64,000 bases of DNA from Helopsaltes ochotensis. Lineage: Eukaryota; Chordata; Aves; Passeriformes; Locustellidae. Within the stretch, counting starts at the first letter, position 1. Each line of letters opens with the position of its first letter. Location of the stretch: assembly GCA_013400155.1 (NCBI GenBank), contig VXBM01000429.1, positions 510,692 through 574,691 of the forward strand. The letters run 5' to 3'. Positions 36,801 through 49,400 of the stretch are shown in pieces. The translations under genes and the position numbers were made by a program. Under the pieces are notes generated by a model. It saw only the letters and a program-made list of their open reading frames with translations, did no database searches and had not been told where the DNA came from.

Positions 36801-37356
36801 CCTGGGTTTTTTTGCACAACAAAAATCAATTCAAGTTCTAGACAGTTTGTTTTTTTCTTTCCAATTTCCAATTATGGTTGCTGGATACGTTGCCAAAAAT
36901 GTCTGGATAAGTCTACTGTAGAGATTAATATGACTGCAAGGTTCTGAAGAAATCACCATGAGACATTTGAAAAGATTACATTTTCAGACAGATGACAGGA
37001 GTGAAGACAGAACAACCGTCATAGCAAATCCTTCAAGAAAAGGGTTTACAGCAGTTTCATGTCCCCCTGCTACAGTCTTTAAAATCTGTTCTGCCGACGT
37101 CTTGGGAAATCCCATTTCTTCCTCAGAGATCAGTGCCAGTGCACCGAGTTGTCTTGTTAGAAAAAAGGTAGACAGCATCTGTTTGGCGATTTTTTCTTGT
37201 AACAGCTTCTAACAAAAAGCATGAGCAAGGGAAAAAAAAATCCACATAAGGCTTTTAACATCAGAAGCATTTCCTGGTCCGTGCACTTCTCCCACCTTGG
37301 TGTCCAATCAATAATGTTAACACACCCCATCTTGCAACATGCGTCTGCTTGCATAT
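33810..37356 (-). other. TSPAN14: Probable TSPAN14 3'UTR
   Basis: The region follows the TSPAN14 stop codon directly and contains no recognisable exon of either gene or mobile element. Its extent depends on the polyadenylation site used. Several + strand open frames here are short and show no homology, so I treat them as chance. Confidence 0.45.
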
Positions 37357-37428
37357 TCAGAAGGCATTGCTTGCCTTTACAGCTTCAATATCAGAAATCA
37401 ATGTCCTGGCTAGGAAAATCCCAAAAAT
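37357..37428 (-). CDS. TSPAN14: TSPAN14 terminal coding exon
   Basis: 72 bases after a TTTTTAG acceptor, encoding IFGIFLARTLISDIEAVKAS then NAF and TGA (37359-37357). It completes TM4 and the short cytoplasmic tail. Confidence 0.95.
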   Translation of the reverse strand: MFGIFLARTLISDIEAVKASNAF

Positions 37429-40400
37429 CTAAAAAGATAAAAAAACATACCATTTGTGAGATAAAATACTTGTCATGTACCAGTCCACAAGATGTTTGTT
37501 GGCAGGCTCAGATATCACTTCACAGCCAAGATCATCCATCAAAGCACAGCTATTACTAACAAGTAATAAAGGCAACAGAATCCTGCAGGTAATAAAACTG
37601 ATGAGAAAGATGCTTTCATGTAAAACTTGAGCAGCATTCAAAATAATAAGCTTCCAGATGCCTTAGAGTTAGAGGAAATCCACTTAGCCAAGTCTGAGTG
37701 TCATAAACACCCATGCTTAGCTACTGCTAAAGCTACAAACCAGACACTTGCATTCATTCCACAACTTTGAATAACAAGCCAGTCAGTTTTCAGATCAATT
37801 CTTTTTAAACACAGACAGAATGTACTATTACCTGTACTAAAATAAAATTCTTGCCACAGACAACAAAGTAGTTAGAGTAGTCCCAGATTGTTCAGAGACA
37901 TTTCAGATTTGAAATTTTAACATTCATATCAGTTATCAGGGAAATCTTCCTTGACAAACTGAGGATAAGCTGGTTACTCAGCAAATTTCCTGCAACATTC
38001 TTAGAAATAATATAAAACTGGGGTTCTGGAAAGCTAAAAGATTTCATTTAAATGTAGTCAGGGTATGTCTAATTCTCAGTCTCACTGTTAAACAGCTTAG
38101 TGCACAAAAAAGACCCAACTGGAAAATACAAATAACTGAAAGTGATTTCACAGAGCCTCGGAAAATGAATGAAGAACAACATTGTCAAGTTACTGTCAAT
38201 CAACACACTGCCAAAAGATTAAACTTTGTGTCTTGACCATCTTCCTAGCAAGAGGAGTTGCTCTTAGCACAGCATTTCTCAAACCCGTGGAAGTACTTTC
38301 ACCAGATGGTGATAAAAATACATCAAACCCTAAGCTACACAGGGCAGTATTACCAGGCCTGGAGAAAGGTCTTTTGCTAGCACTCAATACTCAATACTGT
38401 CAATTACATGGAAAATATTTTCTGTAGCAGATTTACAAGTTTATTATTTCCCACTGAAGTGAAGGAATTTCACAGCATAGAAATTAACACAGTACAAACA
38501 ACTTCCACAATGAAAGCAGGATCCACCTTGAAAGCAGCAATCATTGAGAATTTCATTTCTCTTTGATGTACCAAGCACTGATGAGGCAATAGAAGTCACA
38601 GCAAGTCTTTCATCTGGTTCTGCTAACATCACATTTCCAACCTGTTCACCTATTTCCCCACTCTTACATTCCCAACCTTTTTGAGCAGCATGGTGTACCC
38701 ACTTAGAGCTGGCTGAGGCAACCTTAGCACGAAGGAACAAGGTTGTGTATGTTATATCTTGGTCATTTCAGGTTTGTGATACAAGGCTGGAGCTCAGATC
38801 TACTGGAGCAGACAGCAGAGCCTCCTTAATGACATTGAAATGCAAGGAATATTTTATATAATAATCATATTATATATGACTAAAATAATGTCACAATATA
38901 TCCCAATTATCACACACTATTATTATTGCACTGTATTTTTAGAAGGACTTTCACAGCTTTGTGCAACAGGTATTTTCATACTAACTCCCCTTTACTTCAA
39001 TTGGTGTTTCTGCCATCCTCTTATCATACCTAAAAATTCCACATTCAAAATACTTATTTTACCTCTGTCCATAACTGTTTTTACCTTCAGCAGGTCTTAA
39101 TCTGTAAACATGAATTTTTTTTCAAAGAATCATAACTACTAACCTGGAGCAGTGAGATAGCTATGAAGACACCTGCAACAATGTAAATATTTCGGGGTAA
39201 CCAAGCTTCAAGTGCGTGAATACACCCTTTGACAAAAATCTGATCATCCCATTGATTTTTGCTCTGAAAGTAGAAAAGAAGAATAAGATTGTAATTTTTC
39301 TGCTCAAGTTTATTATAAGATCAATTACATGATCTAGCTAAGCTAATGCTTTGTCATTTTTGCAGTAAAGTTGCAGTGAAGTTTTAATCACACTTCAAAA
39401 AATACACATCTGGATGAGGGAATATCAGATATTAATATTTTAATTTATATTAATCTGTATTAATCCTGAAAATCCTGTTATGAGAAACACGGTAGAATTA
39501 GCAGATAATAGATGGAAAAATTAGCAGACCAGCAGAGTTAGACTATTACAACTGGTAATTGAAACACACACTTGAAATCCAAGCCCTACCCCTTTTTGAA
39601 ACACACCTTTCCCCTCACTCATTCCCACTTGTTTTCTCTACCCTCCCACAGCAAAAGCTTCCTTTAAACAAAGGACAATGTCTACCTTCCTCTCCCTGTA
39701 CTATGATGTATCACAGTCATTAGTTCCTAGAATTTTGAGCTGACACATCTGTCAGCAACCAGTTTTGTCTATGCAGGCACAGAAGATGACAGACAGCACC
39801 TTACCTTCTTTCTGATATCATAGCCACACTGGGTATTCACAACTTTTTGCTGCAAAGCAAGAGATTTTAAATAAATCAATTGACTTCTATTCACTTCTGT
39901 TCACAGCAAGTTTTTCTATTTTTATATCATAAACATATCAGAATTGTCAGAGCCGACCATTTTAAAAAGCATTTTTAGCAAAAAGAAGCAAAGTCCTAAC
40001 AGAATACAAGAAAATTCATGACAAAGCAAAGGTGACAAAGATGACAAAGCAAGATGATATTCTGCACCAGAAATCTCAGCTGCTTCTATCACTTGCCATT
40101 CAACTTTTCAACATGAAAACTGCACTGCCAGCACACAAGGAAGACACCTGCATTTACAAAATGCATAGAAGTTATACTGAAATATTAATAATAGATTTAA
40201 GCATCCTCTTGCCTCCTTAATTACAGCACCAGAAAAATGTGCAGTTAAACAGTACTGCTCCAAACTAATCCAGAAAATAATTCCTGGGGAATCTGAACAT
40301 GGAACGTGTCCCTGACAAAGGTTTTCCTTGGCTGATTTCCTGAAGACTACCAGGTATTAAATAAAACTTTCCAATGGCTCTCTCTCAGCACAAGGATTGC

Positions 40401-43400
40401 TGGATGGATTTTGAGCTGTAAATATTCCCTCTAATACCATATGTTAGCTGCTACCTCCACATTTTGGCATCTGTTGTAAAGCTCACAGAGTTTCATAAAG
40501 TTTAGTAAAACAAATTAACCAATAAGCACCTGAACCTTGCCAAAACCAAGGACTGACTCAGAAGCTTTAAACTTCATACATGAGTACTTTACTAATTACT
40601 GACAAAGGAGCAGCAAATGGAGTTACTCCTGCCTGTCTGGCAGAGGGGTGGTGAAACATTAATTCCAAGTAGGGCAAACACACTGCTGAGAGCTCTCAGC
40701 TCCTTACAAGCCAGGAAGAAAGGCCAGAGATCCAAGGAAACAACATTCTGGGAATAAAAAATGCCAGCCACCAGTGCTTCAGATCCAAACCATACTAAAA
40801 TAGCTTCAATTCCTGGTGACAATACATTTTCAGCTAACAGGTCGCCACATTTAGACTCCAAAAGAATGCAACAGAAACACAAAAAAAGTTTGTCTGCACA
40901 AGAGCAATTTTTGGTCATTTAGGACACCTCAAAGCCCTTCAACACCTTATTCAGGAAATACTTCCTGTTATAACTTTACAACCTCAGAGCGAAAACAAAG
41001 CCAGGAAACAACTTACAGCAGGATCAGGTATACAACAGGAAAAAGGAACTCCGCACTTCTCACGGCTTTTGCTTTCACTCTTGCAGTCAAAGTATATGTT
41101 AAAGTCCCAGTCTTCTGGACCTTGGGCACCACAGCAATGGTTCTGCAACAGATAAATTCATTCCAGAAGTTTGTACAGTGGATAAACTATCTCTAAAATG
41201 GTAAGTGTTTGCTTAGAAATCTTCACCATCCCTAAGTCTGTACAGAATCAATGACACCAGCAGAGTAAAAAAAATGAGTAGACACTAAAAGGGCTCTACG
41301 GAATCAAAGCAATACATTTGGAATACTGCTCCTGGAAACAGGTGTCAGCATGTCAAGAAAAATCATAAAAATTACCACTTTAGATGTAGTTGTCAGATAA
41401 AAAAAATATTGCAATGGAACTGATTGTAAGAGAAAGCTTTTTCCTAGGGAGCAAGGGAAAGGGGAGCAAATGAGAAAGGTCAAAGACAGACACATGCCTG
41501 AGAGAGCTCCCACAACGGACATCAGAACAAACCTGGATCGCAGGAGATTTTCCCTCCTGCTGCTTTCAATACAGAAGGGAGAAAACCAGCACATCTGTGA
41601 CACAGTACGATTAGCTACAAAATATTGTAATTCTATAAAAATGAAAACTTTTAAATCTATCTTCTCCCAGAAGGCATCAAAGAAGTGACAGGAGATGAAC
41701 TTACAATTCTCTGTAGGGAGTCAATGATGTTCTGAAGGTCAATGTCATCTCGGTAGGATTTAATGTTATTCTCAAAGAATTCTTTTACCCTGTCCCTCAC
41801 CCAGTCTTGGAACAGGAAAGCCATAACTGCTACTGCCAGCTCCAACAGGAATATAAACACAATTGTTCCACAGAACTGTAAAAACCAAAAGTCTTAAATT
41901 AGAAAATTTGAATGGAAATGAATTCATTTTGAATGCATCCCTATATCACCAGGAAGAGACACAGAATTGGGTTCAAATTTTGATTCAGTACACACACTGA
42001 GCACAGTGAGAATACAGGGTAAAGAAACCCCCATGAGGCAGAGTTATCATTTTGTTTTTGTCATCTGAACTTGACAGTAAAAAGCATCAGACAGTCATCG
42101 TGAACAGCAGTGAAAACAACAATAAATGAGAATTTGTAAAACACAGGGCTAAAGAAGTCTCGATAGTAATAGCCTCTTGGATATTTAACAATCCTCTTGG
42201 ATTGTTCCTAATTTTATAATTACTTTTTTTGAATTTTTTGTCCAGCTTATCTGTTTTCAGATCTAAACCACAGAAGAAGCCTCAGTATAAAAACAACCAT
42301 TTAAGAAATTTAACATCAGTCACTGAAGTCCCAAAGTTTTGCAAACATTTACAAGAAACTTTAAAGTTTAAGTGATTTTGCTCCACTGTACTATATTACT
42401 ATATGTAATTCCTGACTGATTAAGCATGTTCCACAACATCACAATGTTAGATTCTGATATACCTACTACAACATCACAGCAGAGCAGAACAAATTTAAAA
42501 AGGCAAGGAAGAACATGTTCCACAAAGAGGAAAAGAGATAAGCTGGAACCACCCCTGCTTTCAATACTATTACTCAGAGGTTTGTCAAGGCAGCAAGTTT
42601 ACTTTGTCACAAACCAAATTCTATCATTAATTAACTGGGTTTGTTCCCAGTTCATCATCACATGCAGCTTTCACACATCAATACAATAGTTCCCTCTTAT
42701 AATGATGTTACTTACAAACTTGAGCAGACAGATGTTTTCTCTCAGGGCTCCCACACAACCAGCAAATCCTAAAGTAAACATCACTATTCCCACCACTAAG
42801 ACAAGCACCACTGGGTCCAGACCATGAAGACCAGTCACCTTTGTCAGATCAGACAATACACCCTGAAAGTAAAAACCAGAACAGAATGTGACCACTGTAG
42901 CCATGTCATTCATTCAGCATTCCTTCTGGATGACTTCCACATGATTCCAAATGAACCGGTTGCAAACCCTTCAACTTGCCAACAGTGACACCAACAAAAA
43001 GGTTGTGTTGTAAAATGGTCATTGACAATACCAGTTTTCTTCACCACAGCAAAGTTATAGCTAGCAATTCTTTTAATAAGGCAGTTTCTCAGACATCCTC
43101 CTAAGTCTATTTGCCAAACAGAATTCCACAAGATGGTGCCAAAAGCTCAATTCTATCACTGAATGTTCATTTAGTGTTGAGGCAAAAGAATTAATGTTTT
43201 ATATTAACTTGAAATGCCTCAATCAGAAGGGCACTCCAATATCATGGTCTAAAAAATAAATTAAGAAATTTTTTCCAATCCTAACATTTAAGTGGGGGAA
43301 AGAGAAAGTCATTCTAAGGACAAAGCACTTTATGGATGACACTTTAAAGAGGGGAATTACCTTGTTTGGGTTTTCAAGGGAGTAGATTTTTCCTTTCATT

Positions 43401-46400
43401 TTAGTTACAACCCTTCTAGTGCCAGAGTCTTAGTAGTACTCCTTCAAAATCTTTCAGAAATATAAAAGTATAGTCTCAACACTCCCCTTTCACACCTGAT
43501 AAAAATTCTTACACCAAAAGCAGTTGCCTATTCTCTATACTTGCAATTCGCCCAACATAGAAGTAATATTTCTTGTTAATGATCCAGAAATCACTTATCT
43601 TAATAATAATCTTTGCTAGGAAGTCTGTCTGCCTAGATTGCTAAATCTATGTGAATGTAATGCTAACACAATGAAATTCTTCCTTATACTTTTCTAAATA
43701 CTTTCACAAAGTTATTACACCAGCTACCATTAAAATTCTATCAGTCACATAACAGGATTCTCATGTGCAAGAACAAGATGGAACATACAGCAGACAGAAG
43801 GGACAAACAATGAAAACTCTTCAGGAGGATGATTTCTAGGGACACCCAGACAGCCCTGCAGTAGTCTGAGTGTTCATCATAAACCATCAATAACACAAAG
43901 AACATTTTAAATAAGGAAATACTTTCACTTTTGAAACAAAGAAATAACAAAAATCAACACAGCACAATATCCCATCATCACGTGTTCACTATTTTTTTTT
44001 CTTTATAAAGTATATTCTCAAGTTAACCATGTTTAGTGTATGAGAAAAATATCAGAGAGATTTGAAATAAGCTGCCTAATTCTTTCGATAAAATACAAAT
44101 TCCCATCTTTCTACCCAGGTACCTCTTCTAGAGTTAAGTGCAAAAGATAACAGCTTGGAAAATCCCTATCACTTCTTATTCAACTGCTTACTCAACAAAA
44201 ATAAAATCCTCAAAATACAGCATTAGAAGAAAACGTGCCCTTGGAGAAACTCCATCAGCTGAAGACATTGATTAACAGCCCTCCAGTGATCCACAGGACT
44301 CCATTTTCCTTCATAGCATGTTCCATAACAGATTGTGTCAGAGCTGTTAATTTAGCAACAGCAAGACAGAGTTGTTTTTATCAAAACTGGCTGACAGGAT
44401 GAAAAGAAAAAAAAATCATTGAACTGTAGCACTCAGAATTGCCTTGCAACAGCTGGTGACTAACAGCTGAAACAGTCTATTAGAAAATGGTCCTTGTTTG
44501 TTGATAATGTGTTAGCAGTCACACATCTCATTCTTAAGAACTGTTACACCTCTCAGCTAACTAACAAACTTGATCTACCTGGTTAATTATCAGAGTCCCA
44601 CCTAATCAAACCTTGGCTCAGACCCCACAATCAAGAAACACACGTCAAGATCAAATGGGCTGATGCAGCATCCTTGTACAAGCAACATGCTGTGAAACCA
44701 AACACTGTGTGACCAGGATGCTGACACATTCATAACTACTGCCAGCCATCTCCTTCCCACACCCAAACTCAAAGCTTTTTGTTTTCAGACAATCTCACTT
44801 GCTCAAGCAATATTATTTGGAAGACAATTTCCTCTGATCAAAGCATGTCACAAATAGAAGTTGGCAGGAACTGGGCCTTATTATTCAACCTCAGATGTCA
44901 CTGGTTCACCACACTTTCTTCATGTTCACACTTAATGTTTACAACATGTTCTTTTTTTAAAAAGAACATTATGGGATTTTGCCTAAGAAAAGAGATTAAG
45001 TCAAAAATCCTGAAGGAAGGAAACAAGGCAATTAATTCAGAAAACTCTCATCCCACCATACCCATTTTGCTAAAGGCACCCCTGCCTGTGCCATCTGCCC
45101 TGGTACAAACAGGCTGCCCTTTGCAACAGCTTTCCTCAGGTGCACAGGAGTGCAGCCTGATACCTGCAGCCAGTGTCAGACATTCTGTAACAAAACTCAC
45201 ACTCTTTCTTTCAGTCACACAGAGGAGTGACTTACTTTTCCATGCTCCTGAAGCCCCTCTAAGCAGGTCTTGATTTGAAAACTGACTGTTCCCTCTCCAC
45301 TTGTTATTAACTCAACTTGTTATCCATCAACTTGCTGGAATGAAGTTAGGCTGCAAGCCTCTAGTTTCCCACATCTTCCCCTGTGTCCTCCTTGAAACCA
45401 CTCTAACAATAAAATCTGTTTTCCTGATAAGAGGGCTCAGTGTTACTCACCTTGTTTCTAACAAGACTTTACAATAATTCACTCTTTCTGACTTTTGCAG
45501 TATCTTTTGTTTGTTTGACAGATATCGACTCCTAAAAGTTTATGCAAGTGAACTTTTACATGACTGCTCAGAATAACTGAAGTCAGTTATAAAATCATAA
45601 GGATAGGCCAATTAGATACACCAGTTAGAGAGATTGGATCTTAATCAAATAACAGGAGTCAGGATGGTAACATTTTTCCATGTAGTATTTTCAACATTTC
45701 TCACAAACCAGCAGTCTCATTTCAATATATTACCAGCCAAAGGAGAAGCACAGGATTTATAGCCAGAGAAAAAGACTGCTGAGGAACTAATCTGAAGTGT
45801 ATCCTAATGCACAAAGAAAAGAGACAAAATCAGAGAAATGAAATGGAGCTAATGTACTTCATGTTGTGGTAAGAGACAGGATGTTCAGAACTCTTCCACC
45901 ACCTGGAGTTTATCTTTGGGTTTACCACTGCAGCACAGTTTCTGCAATGTTTTTCTCTTACTTCCCCATCTATTGTTCACCAAGATGTTTATCTGTAAAA
46001 TACAGGCACAATTGGCTGAAGAATGGCACTATTCTGAAAGACTGAAAACAGATTTCACGAGCCATTCAGAAGCTCAAAACCACAGGAAAGGCTTTGAAGC
46101 ATTTATTTGCAAGATAGCACAGAGAGCAGAAAGAGCTCAGGCAAAGTTTAAAAAAAAAAAAAAGTGTGCCTTTGCCTTTTAATAACTTCATTGGACCATA
46201 AAGCCAATTCAGCAAATGGAGATATTAGTCTCCAACCACACAGATGCTATGTGCCTGTCTACAAAACAGAAGAATGCACATTAGAGAACACAAATTCAAG
46301 GCAAGTTTAACATCCTCCTTAAAGGGTTGGAAACAAAATTCTTTTGTAACAACAAAATAGGAGGCAACTGCATTTGTGTGTCGAGATAGGTTGCTTACTA

Positions 46401-49400
46401 TACAGCCATGACAGCACTAATCTAGTTATGAGAATGTGAGCAAGGAGCAGGGAGGAGATGAACACCTCAGAATTAAAATCACCATAAAATTCACGTTCAA
46501 AACACAGAGCAGTCTCAGAACCTCTCTGCAGGTGGATAGCTGCTGTGTGTAACCACTTCCATTAAGGACAAGTGAACATATGATGGTATTTGAAGTCTTA
46601 CTACTTAGTGGCACAACTGAACAGCGAGGGCACCTGCCCTCCACTCCTGACTGAGATGCAGATCAGTGAATCTGATGGTCACTTTCTCCTACTGCTTGAA
46701 TCTATTAAACCTTTACAGCCATTAAATGGGGGAGCCATTCATTTCCATACCTGTATCGTTCTGTTCTCTTGTAACGTGTGCATAAAACTTTCTTCAGCTG
46801 AGGAAGTTTCTTAGCTACAAGAAACCTTTTCTGAAAGTAAGAGTTATTCAGCTACATATCATGTTCCCCAGTTTTGTTCCTCTACATGGAACACAATCAC
46901 TTAAGCACTCCATGGGGAATAGAGTGGACAACAGATGGCAAACAGACTGAGAGCATCTTTCTGAAGTATTTCAAACATGCACGTTTAGATTTACTGGTGC
47001 TTTTTAAAATATACAGACAGCTCATACCACTCACAAATATTTGCCTGCAACAAAAGGAGGTGGGTAGAGAAATATAGATTTTAGAAAACATGCTTTTGAA
47101 AGAGAACCTGTTCATAAGGGCTAAATTCTCCCTGTTCTTACAAGTTTGTAAAAAAGCTCTGATTATCAAGGGTCACAACTTAGCTTCTTGTCTCTGATCA
47201 AGAGCTAATTCCAACTAAACACAGTTTAGATTATTTGAACATCTTCCTGAGCTCAGATGCTACATGTAACTTTTGCTTCTTCCTGAGGAAGTACTTTTAC
47301 TGGAGCAGGAGAGGGCAACCACTGAACTAACACCAGTCATTTCTATCCTTACCTTTTCACTCCATGCCCACAGACCAGCTGCAAGGAAGGCCACTCCAGC
47401 TAGCTAAAATTGAAAAAAAAAAAGTAATTAGATTTATTAATCAACCACATTCTCAAAAGAAAGACTTAGCTAGCAGCATTATTGCTCAAATAAAACAAAT
47501 ATTGCCTGTAATTTGAGACAATTGTAATGGGACCTTCCTCCCCATAAACCAATCTCTTACAAAAATTATTTAAGGCATTTATTCCACCACATTTATGCAT
47601 TTTATAAATTACATTTTAAAAAGTATTTTTATTTGATTCTTCATGATTACTCAAGAAGCACATAGTACTTAACAGCCAAACTCACAGAGCAGCATGCCAG
47701 TGGGAGTTATCCCTGTCCCAATGACTTGCTATAAAATGTCTGCCTGAGCACTAATCAAGATGTCAGAATATTTAATGCATTTTGAGGTTATTCCCTATTT
47801 AGTCACTAAATAGGACCAATATTACAGCTGACAGTAGCCATGATTGCTCCTTCTAACTTCTCAGAGTCAAAGCTCTCTATATTAGCCTCTTCTCTGATTA
47901 GATACAGTTTGTCTTCTGAATCCTTACTTTGTTTAAGCCCATCTGAATCAAGCTAGATTAATGGCCCGTTTGCTTACTTTTCCATAAGCAGCAAATCTAA
48001 CTTAAAACAAACCCTCCACTAACTCATATGTTTGTATAATGAATACTTCTGAATTATGGTCACTCAAATGAAGCATGAGTTCCTTGTTCTAATATTTTAT
48101 TCTCTTTTCAATGCTCAGGCAACATCCAACTTCAATCATTAAACTAAAATGACCTCTCCATAACCCAAGGGCAGCTCTTCCTCACTACTTAAAAAGCATT
48201 CAACCCTGTAAGGGGCCTTATGGCTCCCTACAACTACCTGAAAGGAGATTGTAGTGAGGTGGATATCAGTCTCTTCTCCCACACAACAAGCACAAGAGGA
48301 AATGGCCTCAACTTGCACCAGGAGAAGTTGAAATTGGATATTAGGAAATACTTATTTGCTGAAAGGATTATCAAGCATTGGAGCAAGTGATTTAGTCACC
48401 ATTCCTAGACATATTTAAAGGATGCACAGACGTGGCACCTCGGGACATGAAATATCTGGCAGTTTTGTCCATGGCTGAATTTGATCTTAAGCAACCTTTT
48501 TCCAGTCCAAATGGTTCAATAATCCTGTAGAAAGGTCTGGAGTTGCCTCCCCAGTGCCAAGTCTTACATGCACTGAAGAGTAAATCCCAACAACTGAAAA
48601 AAACACTTTGAAAAAGGAATCCTTTTCTCTAGGAAATGCAGCACCTCCCATGAACTCAATGGGCATCACAGGCAATTTTCTACAGCACAGGCAAGAAGCA
48701 AGAATGGAACCCTCTTATAGTCACACAAGAAAACAGATGTGTGAGTGTAAAATACTGCTGGGCTCATGGGCTGCTTGCCCTAAGATCACTCAGGGCAAGT
48801 GAAGCTGTTCTGGGTTTATTCTGTGGGGCAGAGCGGGGGAAAGCAAAGCCAAAAAGGGCTGCAAGCCATCACCCATATGATTCTGTAAAAATTAGTCAGA
48901 ATATGTTACACACTTCTGTCTAGGCAGGAATTATTATATGCCATATTCTGGGTCTTAAAGATTAAGCAACGAAAACCGTCACTGATACATGGACAAAGCA
49001 GTGCTAAATAAATTCCCAGATGTTGCTTAACAAGCACTAGCACAGTGACTACTCACCCTGGACTCTGAAACAGCTAAGAATAGTTAAAATGATCATTTGG
49101 ATCAAAACATAACTTGAAAAATACTATTAAAAACCACATCAATATAAACAGAATATTGACCCCCTATCTTAACCCAGTGACCTTCAGATCAAAAAAAGCA
49201 GGGAAAATAGTCAATAATCAAAGTTGTATGTCATTTAGTTACACAGTGCATGTAATGGATGCATCCTTCACCCTTTTCACTCCAAATGCTCCAGGAATGC
49301 TGGGAGACAGATGAAGACAGCTGGTATAATTTGTAGTAATCAAGGTAAATTACACAGACAGCTGGATCTTTGGAAACTTCTTCTACAGAAAACAAGGTGG

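Larger units (their letters stand above)
37429..42715 (-). other. Introns between TSPAN14 coding exons 3 and 8
   Basis: Introns of 840, 562, 1167, 541 and 1715 bases separate the exons listed individually. An AT-rich patch lies at about 38852-38910. A + strand stretch near 38240 reads IFLAR by coincidence. No mobile elements or RNA genes were recognised. Confidence 0.6.

Noticed and set aside
38222..38290. + strand translation TIFLARGVALS resembling the TSPAN14 C-terminal IFLAR motif
   Set aside because: It is on the wrong strand, and the genuine last exon was found at 37357-37428 on the minus strand with correct splice signals.
44779..45273. 164-codon + strand open frame
   Set aside because: The longest open frame in the window, but its composition looks like random AT-rich sequence, it lies inside a TSPAN14 intron and no homology is recognised.
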